Assembly (NCBI GenBank): GCA_964384465.1
Contig: CAYLLT010000017.1
Coordinates: 1 to 64,000, forward strand
Length of the DNA: 64,000 nt
Direction of reading: 5' to 3'
From: CAYLLT01 sp964384465
Lineage (GTDB): Bacteria > Planctomycetota > Phycisphaerae > UBA1845 > PWPN01
Made by a program: the position numbers and the translations under genes. Under the pieces are notes generated by a model, which ran no database searches, was not told the DNA's origin, and saw only the letters and a program-made list of their open reading frames with translations. Each line of letters opens with the position of its first letter. Within the stretch, counting starts at the first letter, position 1. Positions 51,856 through 60,290 of the stretch are shown here, piece after piece.

Positions 51856-53154
51856 ATGTTTGAAAAACGCGAACTGGCTGAAGAACACAAGGTCAAAACG
51901 GGCGAGACCCTGGAGAGCCTCGCCGCGCAGGCCAAGATCACGTGGCAGCGGTTGGCTGAATTCAACTGGGGCACGAGCAGCCCCAAACGGATCAACGAGC
52001 ATCTGGCCGACGACGTGGGCTGCACGAAGCGAACGGCCGGCGGCAACTTCATGTTCGACGACACGGACGACCCCGGCATCATCCTGATCCCGAAAAAATT
52101 CCGGCGCGCCGGCCTGCCCGCACGACAGGTGCACACGATGTTTGTTCTTGAGAAAGAGGACGACGAGCGCCTGCTGGATTGCTTCGGCCTGCCCGGCGCG
52201 ACGTTCCGCTTCGGCCGTTCCTTCATCCGGCCCCCGTCGTCCGAGTTTATCGTCGAGATCTTGAACAAAGCCGACGAATTCCCCCAGGCGACGCTGTGCG
52301 TGTTCGGCCACACCGACGCCGCCGACGATGTGAGCGACAACAAGCGGCTCAGCGAGCGGCGGGCATGGGCTTTGTGGGCGGTTCTGGTGCACAACCCGAA
52401 TGCATGGGTCGTGCTGCGCGACCATCGGGCCGAGAAATGGGACGAGCGCGAATTCCGCCGCGTGCACGAAGCCATCGGCTCGACCTCCACCGGCACACCC
52501 GGCGGGCCCGAGTTCAACGAATATTTCAAGGTGCTCCGCGGGGGCAGGGATCCGCTGCCGCAATCGCGCTTTCTGTACAGCGGGGCGGTCGAGGGCTTCA
52601 TGGGCTGCGGCGAGTACAACCACCTGGTGAAAAACGAGCGGCCCTTCAACGACCCCGTCAACCAGGCCAAAAACGAGCCTAACCGCCGCGTGGTGGTCTT
52701 CTTCTTCGACAGCCGAAAACCGCCCCGGCTGCCCTGCCAGTACAACAACATCGGCCCGTGCGTTCAAAACGGCGCCCGCGAAGACGCCGACCGCGGCGGA
52801 GGCAAGCTGTTCAGTTGCGCCGTCTACGACCGCATCGCCCGCGACTGCGACTGCGAATTCGGCAACATCATCGATCAGGACCTGCTGTTCGATCTGCGGT
52901 ACCAGGTGAACGACCCGCGCGGCAAGCCGATCGCCGATCGCAATTACGCGCTGACACTGTCGGACAACTCGACACGGAAGGGCAAAACAGACGGCGCCGG
53001 CTTCATCCTTGAACTGGACGTGCCGCCCAGGCTGGCGTCGCTCCAGCTCGAAGGTTATTCGCACATCGACGAAGACCTGGCCGACAATGACGTGCCGCCG
53101 GAATGGGCGGATGAATCCGAAACCGGCACCGAAGGCGAAACCTGCGGTCTCTAG
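51856..53154 (+). CDS. LysM-like / OmpA-like / transthyretin-like protein
   Basis: The 432-residue protein has a LysM-like start (EEHKVKTGETLESLAAQAKI ... GIILIPKKFR), an OmpA-like peptidoglycan-binding region (CVFGHTDAADDVSDNKRLSE followed by RRAWALWAVL, about residues 150-185), a Cys-containing segment and a carboxy-terminal transthyretin-like domain (LRYQVNDPRGKPIADRNYAL). No signal peptide is seen, so periplasmic action would need delivery by the T6SS. It lies among spike genes and may be a cell-wall-anchoring spike accessory or effector carrier. ATG 51856 is chosen; a TTG four codons upstream is less likely. Confidence 0.68.
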   Translation: MFEKRELAEEHKVKTGETLESLAAQAKITWQRLAEFNWGTSSPKRINEHLADDVGCTKRTAGGNFMFDDTDDPGIILIPKKFRRAGLPARQVHTMFVLEKEDDERLLDCFGLPGATFRFGRSFIRPPSSEFIVEILNKADEFPQATLCVFGHTDAADDVSDNKRLSERRAWALWAVLVHNPNAWVVLRDHRAEKWDEREFRRVHEAIGSTSTGTPGGPEFNEYFKVLRGGRDPLPQSRFLYSGAVEGFMGCGEYNHLVKNERPFNDPVNQAKNEPNRRVVVFFFDSRKPPRLPCQYNNIGPCVQNGAREDADRGGGKLFSCAVYDRIARDCDCEFGNIIDQDLLFDLRYQVNDPRGKPIADRNYALTLSDNSTRKGKTDGAGFILELDVPPRLASLQLEGYSHIDEDLADNDVPPEWADESETGTEGETCGL

Positions 53155-53160
53155 ACGGGA

Positions 53161-55104
53161 GTGAGCATCTTGGCAGGGCCACAAACAACCGCCGCACCGG
53201 CCGCGACCGGAGGCAAAAAGAAACCCGAGGAGGCCAAGGGCGTGCCCGCGCCCAAGAGCATCAAGCCCGTCAAGGAGGTGCCGGTTCAATTCTATGTGGC
53301 TCGCCTCTTTGCCCGGCATATCGTCCCCGGGTTCAAGGGCGGCAAGGGCTATTACAGCGGCGTCGAGATCCGCGTGAACGCGGACAACAAAATCGACCTG
53401 AGCTACGGCGCCTCCGAGGCGGCGCTGGCCGTCCGGATGTTCCTGGCCGATCAGGAATTCGTCACCGCAAAAAAAACCATCGGCAGCGGCAAAAAAGCCA
53501 AGACCGCCGAGGTCCTCGCCAAACTCAACGGCCAGGTGACGCTCAAGGTGGATGACGCGTCACACTTCGGGTTGGTCAGCAAACAGTTGCAGAAAGGCAA
53601 AGTCGTGGAGAGTTCGCCGGCCGCCAGCATCACGATCGACATCAAGAACGGCAGCAGCCCGCTCAGCGGCGATCCCGGCAGCGGCGTGGTCGTGCTGCGC
53701 GGGATCAAGGTCGGCACGCCGCCCAAAGATCCCATCAAAGCGACGATCACGATCGAAATGGGCGACATGAAAGACGAGAAGAAAAACGCGGTCGCCAAGG
53801 AGCAGCTCGCGATCGAGCACATCGCCAAGGACGAGGCGGTGACCTGGCCCGCCGAGCTGGCCAATCGGGTCCATCCCGAGGAAATCGTCCGCCGCTATCC
53901 GGGCAGCAACAAGGTCTCCGACCTCGAGGCGCACTTCGCGGAGAACGTCCAGTCGTTCTTCGACGCCCTGGAGGGCATCACGCCCACAGTCGTCAGCAGC
54001 GTGCATCCCAACGCCACGTTCCGCAGCCCGCAGGAAGCGTACCTGTACTGGTGGACTCACAGTGTGGCGCGGAACAACTTCAACCCTTCCAGGATCCGCG
54101 ACTTCCTTAACCTGGATGGTTCGGAGGACAAGAGCTTCCCCAAGGCGTCCGAGATCGAGTGGCGATGCGCGAAAGACTTCATTGGAATCCACGGGCTGGC
54201 CCCTACGGTGGGCGAATATAATCCCCCGAACACGATGGGCCGCCACCTCCAGAGAATGGCGGTGGACTGCAACGTCTTTATCGACATATTCAAGAAGCTG
54301 GAATGCACTATGGATATCCCGGCCAGCTTCTGGAAGCTGAGCCTGTCCGGCAGCCCATCAAACCCCACCATCACGGCGGTGAAGCAAGACAATCGCAACA
54401 GGGACGGTTCCCCGAAAAGGACCGAAACGTTCGCGCTCGAGCCGGGTGAAAGCCCGGACGGCTGGGTGGACATCGGCCCGAAGGAGAGTGACCCTGTGCT
54501 GATCAAGGGCAAGGGCACAGACAAGGAGACGTGGCGGGTCGGATCGGGCGACGGCTCGCGGGCCGCGGCGCCGACGTTTGTCATCGATGTCAGCGGCGTC
54601 AAGCTCGAGGACGGGCGGGGGGAGGAGATCGGCAAAGAGGTCAAGGAGCGGCTGACCGCCAGCCACGAGGAGGCCTTTCAGAAGAAAGTCGATGCTGAAA
54701 CAGATAAGCGCGTCGCCGCCGAGGGCAAGAAGAAAAAGACCGCCGTTTCCGACGAGCGCAAGCAGCAGATTCATGACGATGTGGTCAAGGCGTTCCGCCC
54801 GGCGATGGAGACCGAGCTTAAGAAGGCGATCGACAGTGAAACCAAGGCCCAGATCCAGCGCGAACTCAAGGCGAAGAAACAGGAGGAGCACGACCGGCAG
54901 TTCGATGAGAAGTCGCTGCCGGCGATGCAGCAGGCGATTCAGATCGCCACCGACCGGAGAATGCGGGAGGGCAACTTCTGGCGGCAGTTCCATCGCATCG
55001 GCGAGCAGTTCTTCGGCGTCATTCATTTTGGCATGGGTAAACCAGATCCTAATCCCAACAAGGTGGTGGCCGATCTGGTGCATTGGTCCATCGATGGGCA
55101 TTGA
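53161..55104 (+). CDS. Candidate T6SS effector, possibly M15-like peptidase
   Basis: The 647-residue protein starts at a GTG six bases after the previous stop. Residues 1-35 are Ala/Pro/Lys-rich and disordered; 40-230 are beta-rich; 270-400 are helical. GRHLQRMAVD (about residue 360) resembles the SxHxxGxAxD zinc motif of M15 D,D/L,D-carboxypeptidases, and VIHFGMG (about residue 620) resembles their late His motif. A highly charged coiled-coil insert (about 500-600) would separate them, and the Ser and Gly of the first motif are replaced, so the call is tentative. It lies just upstream of the gene pair that ends with a DUF4123 adaptor. Confidence 0.5.
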   Translation: MSILAGPQTTAAPAATGGKKKPEEAKGVPAPKSIKPVKEVPVQFYVARLFARHIVPGFKGGKGYYSGVEIRVNADNKIDLSYGASEAALAVRMFLADQEFVTAKKTIGSGKKAKTAEVLAKLNGQVTLKVDDASHFGLVSKQLQKGKVVESSPAASITIDIKNGSSPLSGDPGSGVVVLRGIKVGTPPKDPIKATITIEMGDMKDEKKNAVAKEQLAIEHIAKDEAVTWPAELANRVHPEEIVRRYPGSNKVSDLEAHFAENVQSFFDALEGITPTVVSSVHPNATFRSPQEAYLYWWTHSVARNNFNPSRIRDFLNLDGSEDKSFPKASEIEWRCAKDFIGIHGLAPTVGEYNPPNTMGRHLQRMAVDCNVFIDIFKKLECTMDIPASFWKLSLSGSPSNPTITAVKQDNRNRDGSPKRTETFALEPGESPDGWVDIGPKESDPVLIKGKGTDKETWRVGSGDGSRAAAPTFVIDVSGVKLEDGRGEEIGKEVKERLTASHEEAFQKKVDAETDKRVAAEGKKKKTAVSDERKQQIHDDVVKAFRPAMETELKKAIDSETKAQIQRELKAKKQEEHDRQFDEKSLPAMQQAIQIATDRRMREGNFWRQFHRIGEQFFGVIHFGMGKPDPNPNKVVADLVHWSIDGH

Positions 55105-55125
55105 GGAGCAGAAGGGGGCGAATGG

Positions 55126-56178
55126 ATGCAGGCACTGACTCAGACCCAGTTTGACGCGCTGGCCGAGGGGCAGACGAACGAGTTCGTGCGCCGCTGCGCG
55201 GCCGCCCTGCGCGCGGCGTTCCCGGCTGAGACAAAATCCCTCTCCGAGCAGCAGCTCGCCGATTTCGCGCGGGCCAGCGCCGCCCAGGCGCGGTCGTCCC
55301 GGATCGTCCGCGAGCGCGACGCCTGCCGCCTTGCGGAAATGCATGTCATCTTCGGCCGGAAATGGATCGACAACGACCAGGCTCCCTGGGGTTTGCCGAT
55401 TCTGAATGAAACAGGTGTTGGCGGCGGCGCCCGCATGGATCTGCTTTTCGCCGCCGCCGTCTGGAGCATGGAGAAAAAGGGCCGCGTGATCCCGCCCGCC
55501 GATCTGCGTGCCTCCGCCGCCCGGTCCGCGTTTGAAGACCTGTGGCGGGCGAGGGGGCACCTGAAAAGACGCTCGCTCAGCCTCGCCGCATTCGATCGCG
55601 ACGAGCGAACGGCATGGCTGCAAGCTTACGAGACGGCGCTGGTCGATGTGGCCCCTTACGTCCAGACGCGGGAACCGCCCGCCGACGCCGCCGGCATCGA
55701 ACTGTTGTCGAGCGACCAATCCATCGGCTCGCCCATCGTGTTGCAGGCGGGTACTGTGGAAAGTCCGAACGTCGGCTGGTGCCGCGACGCCGTCGGGCAG
55801 ATCGTTGATGCGTCGGTCGCATGCATCCGGACGATGGACGATTGGCTCGTCGATTCATTCTCTGATCCGAGAAGCGCGCAGCGGGCCGAGGCGGGCGCGT
55901 GGCACCAGATCGCGGCCGCTCAGCGACGTGGGCCGCCGCTTCAAGCGTTGTCATCCAGCGCCCGGATCGCCGGCGCGGCTGTTGACGCGATCCGTAAAGC
56001 CGGGCCGAACTGGCTCAAAGGGGCACAGACGATCTCCCGCGAGAAACCCGCGCGGCGAACCGCCGTCGATCTGATGCTCAAGATCGGCGACCGCCTGGTG
56101 TTCGACTGGACCGAAACACTAAACCCTTATGGCCCGCGGATCACGCCGTACGATGCGTGGGTCGAGGGCGCGGGATGA
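55126..56178 (+). CDS. Hypothetical helical protein in the T6SS cargo island
   Basis: I do not recognise this 350-residue, mostly helical, Ala/Arg-rich protein. Its amino-terminal 70 residues (MQALTQTQFDALAEGQTNEF, then SLSEQQLADFARASAAQARS) recall short helical modules near T6SS adaptors. No signal peptide or membrane segment is seen. It lies 21 bases after the candidate M15-like gene and 14 bases before a DUF4123 gene, so it is probably a partner (immunity, chaperone or effector) in that set. Confidence 0.55.
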   Translation: MQALTQTQFDALAEGQTNEFVRRCAAALRAAFPAETKSLSEQQLADFARASAAQARSSRIVRERDACRLAEMHVIFGRKWIDNDQAPWGLPILNETGVGGGARMDLLFAAAVWSMEKKGRVIPPADLRASAARSAFEDLWRARGHLKRRSLSLAAFDRDERTAWLQAYETALVDVAPYVQTREPPADAAGIELLSSDQSIGSPIVLQAGTVESPNVGWCRDAVGQIVDASVACIRTMDDWLVDSFSDPRSAQRAEAGAWHQIAAAQRRGPPLQALSSSARIAGAAVDAIRKAGPNWLKGAQTISREKPARRTAVDLMLKIGDRLVFDWTETLNPYGPRITPYDAWVEGAG

Positions 56179-56192
56179 AGGAGGCGCATCCG

Positions 56193-56753
56193 ATGCAAAC
56201 GAATCCGATCGTCGACCGGCTCGCCGCCATACTCGAGAGCGCCGCGCGCGGCGAATCGCATTACATGGTCGTTGACGCCGCCCGGGATATCGATATCCCC
56301 GCTCTCGGCCGCCAGGAGCAGGGGCCCTGCCAGTCGCTGTATTCCGGCCCCTCCGGCGACATGCTCGCCGATGTCGCGCCGTATCTGCTCACGGTTCAGC
56401 CGCGCGGGCAGCGCCTTCGCTGGCTGGCGGAGCACTGGGGCGAAAATGCGGGTATCCTGCTGCGCGCGCGTGCAGATCACGCCGCCGTGCGCGAACATCT
56501 GCGCGAGTGGCTGGTGGTCATGGCGCCGCAGAAGAGTGAAACGTACCTGTTCCGCTTTTATGATCCGCGCGTGTTGAGCGCGTTTCTGCCGTCTTGCTCC
56601 GCTACAGACGCCGCCCGGTTCTTCGGCCCGATCGCGGCGATCCATGCCGAGGGGCCCGGCGAAGATGAGTTGATGACGTTCGCACCTGGCAATAGCGGCG
56701 TGTCTGTGCAGACACGCAAGCTGTCCGGCGACCGGGCGGTTGCCGGCAGATAG
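56193..56753 (+). CDS. DUF4123 T6SS adaptor/chaperone
   Basis: The 186-residue protein matches DUF4123: an early hydrophobic strand (SHYMVVDAARDIDIPALG), WLAEHWGENAGILLRARADH, and the signature ETYLFRFYDPRVLSAFLPSC. DUF4123 proteins (Tap-1/TEC) load specific effectors onto VgrG or PAAR and are encoded beside their cargo. That points to the genes just upstream (53161 and 55126) as cargo or immunity. ATG 56193 has a strong AAGGAGG eight bases upstream, overlapping the end of the previous gene. Confidence 0.85.
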   Translation: MQTNPIVDRLAAILESAARGESHYMVVDAARDIDIPALGRQEQGPCQSLYSGPSGDMLADVAPYLLTVQPRGQRLRWLAEHWGENAGILLRARADHAAVREHLREWLVVMAPQKSETYLFRFYDPRVLSAFLPSCSATDAARFFGPIAAIHAEGPGEDELMTFAPGNSGVSVQTRKLSGDRAVAGR

Positions 56754-56757
56754 AGAT

Positions 56758-56785
56758 GGTGGGGTCCGCAGAGCGGACCCTACGC
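56758..56785. repeat. GGTCCGC-type repeat, copy 3 (single arm)
   Basis: GGGGTCCGCAGAGCGGACCC is self-complementary and continues TACGCAG. It matches the right arm of the element at 48117-48176. Confidence 0.75.
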
Positions 56786-56823
56786 AGACCGTTCAACGTT
56801 CAGGAAAGAAAGGAGATCGTGAC

Positions 56824-57114
56824 ATGAATTCGATCGTCGAAGCGCAAGTGAAGGCATACTGCCGTCATGGCCTGGGGTATAATCCCTACCAGTGCAATAC
56901 CATCCTCGAGTGCGTTCGGCACCTGGCCCAGAGTGCGGGTTACGACCTGGACGAGCGATTCGCGCGAGCGGGGCTCGGTTCGGGCCCGGAGGGGCGGGTC
57001 GCCTCGGCCATCGTCGATCGGGCCATGGGCGGCAGCAGCCCCGATACGCCGGAGCATACCATCCGTCAGCACACCTATCAGTGGCTGGGGATGAATGTGC
57101 TGAGGGTGGCCTGA
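56824..57114 (+). CDS. Small hypothetical protein
   Basis: This 96-residue protein is not recognised. It begins MNSIVEAQVKAYCRHGLGYN and is Arg/Ala/Gly-rich with three Cys residues (CRHG, QCNTILEC) and no signal peptide. ATG 56824 has a strong AAAGGAG upstream, which supports real translation. It sits between the DUF4123 adaptor and the fused sheath gene and may be a small T6SS accessory protein. Confidence 0.55.
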   Translation: MNSIVEAQVKAYCRHGLGYNPYQCNTILECVRHLAQSAGYDLDERFARAGLGSGPEGRVASAIVDRAMGGSSPDTPEHTIRQHTYQWLGMNVLRVA

Positions 57115-57243
57115 TCGGCCCATGCGTTCGAACGCAAGTGCCCTTTAGCTGTCGGGCTCCGTGCTGCGCCCTGGCGAGTGCCCGGCGCTGGATGTGCGGC
57201 GGCCCCGTGCGCGTGGCGAGACTTTCAATGACGGAGAACATCC

Positions 57244-59070
57244 ATGACCGATGAGAGCGACATTCCAGAACTCGACATCGACATCCCCATGCCGAAAGGG
57301 CTTTCCATCACCACCGACCGCATGCCCTACCGCATCCTGGTGGTGGGCAACTTCGCAGGCTCCGAAAAAGGGTCGGTGTCCGGCCCGCTGGCCGCCGGCG
57401 TGACCGAAATCACGCCGGACACCTTCGATGAAATCATGCGGGTCGCGCGCCCCTCGGTGAATTTCACCACCTCCGATCCGCTCGCCGGCGGGGGCGTGAT
57501 GGCCGAAGTCGCTCTGCAATTCGATTCACTGCGGGCGCTGGATCCGGCCAACATCGTTCAGCAGCTACCGGCCACGCGGCCGCTCATGCAACTGCGCGAG
57601 CAACTCGTCGCGCGCCTGCGCGGGAAGATATCGCCGTCACAACTTGCGGACGCGGCCTCCAAAGCGACATCGGCGAACCCCGCCCTCGCCTGGCTGACCG
57701 AGTCGCTCAAGTGGTCGCCGCAGCAGCCCGCCGCCACTCCCGAAGCGGTCAGCAGCGTGCTCGACCAGATCGATCTGGGGGAGCCGGACACCGGCGCGCC
57801 CACGCCGCCCGCGACCTTGACGCCGGTCGGCGAGAGGGTCGCCGCGCTCGCCGGTCAGGGATCGAATATTCCGGCACAGGAAGTTTCCGCCATCCGCCGA
57901 ACGCTGGCCGAGATCGACCGGCGCGTCAACGCATGGCTCACCGCCGTGCTGCACTCGCCCCACATCCAGTCGCTGGAGTCGGCCTGGCGATCGCTGGCCT
58001 TTCTTGTCGCGCACACCGAGTTTCGCAAAAACATCCGCGTTTCGGCGATGCACGCATCGCGCGCCGAGCTGACCCAGCGGCTGACAACGCTGCTCATCGA
58101 CCCGGTCTTCGATGAGGGGGCCGACAGCCCCGACGTGATCGTGGCGGACGCGCTGTTCAGCAACACCGCACCCGATATCGAGACGCTCGACGAACTGGCA
58201 CAGCACGCCGGAAGCCTGCCGGCCCTTGTTCTGGCGGGAGTTTCGCCCGCTTTCTTCGGCGTCAAGCACGCCTGGCAGATCCCCACCCTGCCGGCGATGA
58301 ACAACCTGTTCGATCAGTGGCAGTATGCCAAATGGAAGACGCTTCGCGGCCAATTCTACGCGCGGTCGCTCGGCGTCGTCTTCGGCCGCGGCCTGCTGCG
58401 GACCGCGCAGGGCCACAGTGGCGCGGGCGATCTGGAGTTCGTCTACAAAGAAGAATGCAATACGGATAACGACCTGGTCTGGGCCAGCGGGGCGATGGCG
58501 GGCGCGTGTGCGATCACGCGAAGTTTGGCCGACACCGGCTGGCCGACCGCTATGGCCGGCTTCGTGCACGGCCGCATCGAAGGCTTCACGACGGCCGAGG
58601 GGGGCAAAAAAGGTGAAAAGAAGTTCGGCCCCAGCGACGTGCAGATGACGCAGCCCAAAATTGAAGAGCTCGCCGCCGCCGGCCTCAACGCCGTCCTCGG
58701 CAGCAAGGACCACGATGACGTCATTTTCTGGAACGGCCTCACCGCCGCCCGTCCCGAAAAGATGTCCCACGACGGCTTCCTCGAAATCAGCCTGCCGTAT
58801 CAGCTCTTTGCCGCCCGGCTATCTGTCCTACTGCTCGCGATCAAGCCGCAATTGTCCGGCCTGGCGCCGGAAAAGATCGTGGAAACCGTCACGCAGCACG
58901 TCCGCCACTGGCTGAAGATTGAAGCGGAACCCACGGCAGAGCAATTGTCCGTTCTCTGTCGCCCCCTCGAAGACGATCCCTCCACGCTGCAACTGGCAGT
59001 CACCGTAACGCCGCCATCAAACATCCTGCCCGGCAGCATCCCGGTCGTACTCGGCTATCGAATTCGTTAA
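57244..59070 (+). CDS. TssB-TssC fusion sheath protein
   Basis: The 608-residue protein joins two sheath subunits. Residues 1-145 match TssB (MPYRILVVGNFAG; VALQFDSLRALDPANIVQQL). A Pro/Thr-rich linker spans about 155-195. Residues 215-608 match TssC (LESAWRSLAFLVAHTEFRKN; RSLGVVFGRGLLR; LPYQLFAARLSVLLLAI). Order and spacing follow the separate TssB and TssC at 16808-17356 and 15197-16675, but the sequence is well diverged. TssB and TssC normally assemble 1:1, so a fusion is structurally reasonable. It could form a second sheath or a specialised ring. No second ClpV or baseplate set is present. Confidence 0.85.
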   Translation: MTDESDIPELDIDIPMPKGLSITTDRMPYRILVVGNFAGSEKGSVSGPLAAGVTEITPDTFDEIMRVARPSVNFTTSDPLAGGGVMAEVALQFDSLRALDPANIVQQLPATRPLMQLREQLVARLRGKISPSQLADAASKATSANPALAWLTESLKWSPQQPAATPEAVSSVLDQIDLGEPDTGAPTPPATLTPVGERVAALAGQGSNIPAQEVSAIRRTLAEIDRRVNAWLTAVLHSPHIQSLESAWRSLAFLVAHTEFRKNIRVSAMHASRAELTQRLTTLLIDPVFDEGADSPDVIVADALFSNTAPDIETLDELAQHAGSLPALVLAGVSPAFFGVKHAWQIPTLPAMNNLFDQWQYAKWKTLRGQFYARSLGVVFGRGLLRTAQGHSGAGDLEFVYKEECNTDNDLVWASGAMAGACAITRSLADTGWPTAMAGFVHGRIEGFTTAEGGKKGEKKFGPSDVQMTQPKIEELAAAGLNAVLGSKDHDDVIFWNGLTAARPEKMSHDGFLEISLPYQLFAARLSVLLLAIKPQLSGLAPEKIVETVTQHVRHWLKIEAEPTAEQLSVLCRPLEDDPSTLQLAVTVTPPSNILPGSIPVVLGYRIR

Positions 59071-59076
59071 GACAGA

Positions 59077-59490
59077 TCAGACATGTTGGATAATGATGAT
59101 GTTGTCGGGGAGGAATGCGAGCGCTTTCGACACCTCTTCCCAGGGTAGCTCCCCCGGCCCGCATCCCGGCCGCGGCAGTAGTGTCTTGGCGTCGCGAACG
59201 ATTTCAACCAGCTCGTGGGCGCTCCGCGTGATGAACTGAAGGCTCGGCCCGGCCCATTGAAACTGTTTATATGGAAACGAGACCAGCCCGGGCCGGATGA
59301 CGTGCACGTGATTGCCGCGGGAGGCCAGCAGCCGCCCCAGATCGCTGTCCATCCCGTGATAGCGCTTACACGCCTCCATGGCCATGCCGGAGTCCATGAT
59401 CGCCGCACCGTCGGAGGCGACGGCGCCCGTCGTCAAGATGCAGCGGTATTCGGCCGGCTCCAACCACAGATTGCACGCCTTCTCTTTCAT
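59077..59490 (-). CDS. Macro-domain-like protein
   Basis: The 137-residue protein has features of macro-domain ADP-ribose-binding proteins: TTGAVASDGAAIMDSGMAME (the NG..G.G.A pattern), the SFPYKQFQWAGPSLQFI strand-helix, and LLPRPGCGPGELPWEEVSKA, which resembles the 'lPrxGCGxGgLxWexV' signature. Family members bind or hydrolyse ADP-ribose adducts. It is convergent with the sheath fusion, six bases apart, and marks the right edge of the T6SS locus. It may protect against ADP-ribosylation or be unrelated to secretion. Confidence 0.7.
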   Translation of the reverse strand: MKEKACNLWLEPAEYRCILTTGAVASDGAAIMDSGMAMEACKRYHGMDSDLGRLLASRGNHVHVIRPGLVSFPYKQFQWAGPSLQFITRSAHELVEIVRDAKTLLPRPGCGPGELPWEEVSKALAFLPDNIIIIQHV

Positions 59491-60290
59491 GTATTCACCA
59501 GCCGTCCCGGGATGTCCGCACGGTCGCTGTATTATCGGCTACGCGATTACCACGGATGATAATGGCACCGTTGGAAGTGGGAACGAATCCGGCCGTGTCA
59601 GTCTTGGGTTCGATACTGCGGCTCTCCCTGAATTGCTGCACCGCGGATGACGCGTCATGCCGCCGATCCTGATTGCGCCTGGCTTAAGCTTATGTCACGC
59701 AAAGTCTTACTGTTACATTACATACCGTGGCGCCCCGGCCGGTGTCAAGGCCGGCCGATCTGTTCCTGCCAGAAACGCTCCACGTCATTCGATAATCTTG
59801 GTCATGCCTCGACTGGGCAGTCCCCTGAACGAATGGCCAATTTTATAATTGGTGCTGAGATTCATTCTAATTTATGGGGCCATTGATATAATGTCGCAGG
59901 CTTGGAGGGGCGCTTTGGCGCGAAGCTCAAACACTACAACTTTCGCCGACACAAGGGCATAGTGAATTACCGCGATGCGCCGCGAGGTCATCGGTTGAAG
60001 TGACGTGCCCCCAATGATATTATCGGACGCGCCTTTCCGGGCTGCGGTCCGGCGGGATTCCGGCTGCGGGACAATTGCGACGAAAAGTTCCACATACGAC
60101 GCACCTGCTTGGTCGATCTCATCTGTAGTTCGTCCGCGCCGGAACTGTGCGCCATTGGCGGCGGCGCTCACAAGTTAATTGACAACAATCAATTGCGCGA
60201 AACTGGCGGCGCGGTTGACGGGGGCGGAGTCTGTATACGTCGCAGCAACGGGCGGATGGACCGCGGTAGCAAACGCAACCAAGTAGCAAC
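59491..60290. other. 800-base gene-poor region
   Basis: No open frame here is convincing. The centre (about 59810-59895) is unusually AT-rich and includes CCAATT-TTAT-AATTGG (59837-59852). Another palindrome, AATTGA-CAACAA-TCAATT, lies near 60177-60194. The region separates the T6SS locus from the next genes and could be an old insertion site or control region; no transposase, integrase or tRNA is seen. Confidence 0.55.
59719..59748 (-). promoter_or_regulatory. Possible sigma-70 promoter for the macro-domain-like gene
   Basis: On the minus strand TTGACA (59748-59743) is followed after 18 bases by TATGTA (59724-59719). The -35 box is perfect and the -10 box partial. It points toward the macro-domain-like gene about 220 bases downstream. 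Confidence 0.3.

Noticed and set aside
15197..59070. A contractile prophage or extracellular injection system instead of T6SS
   Set aside because: TssJ/L/M, TssK, TagF and ClpV are T6SS hallmarks and absent from phage-like injection systems. No capsid, terminase or integrase genes are seen.
59647..59886. A 79-codon plus-strand frame in the gene-poor region
   Set aside because: No ribosome site, unusual composition and no recognisable pattern.
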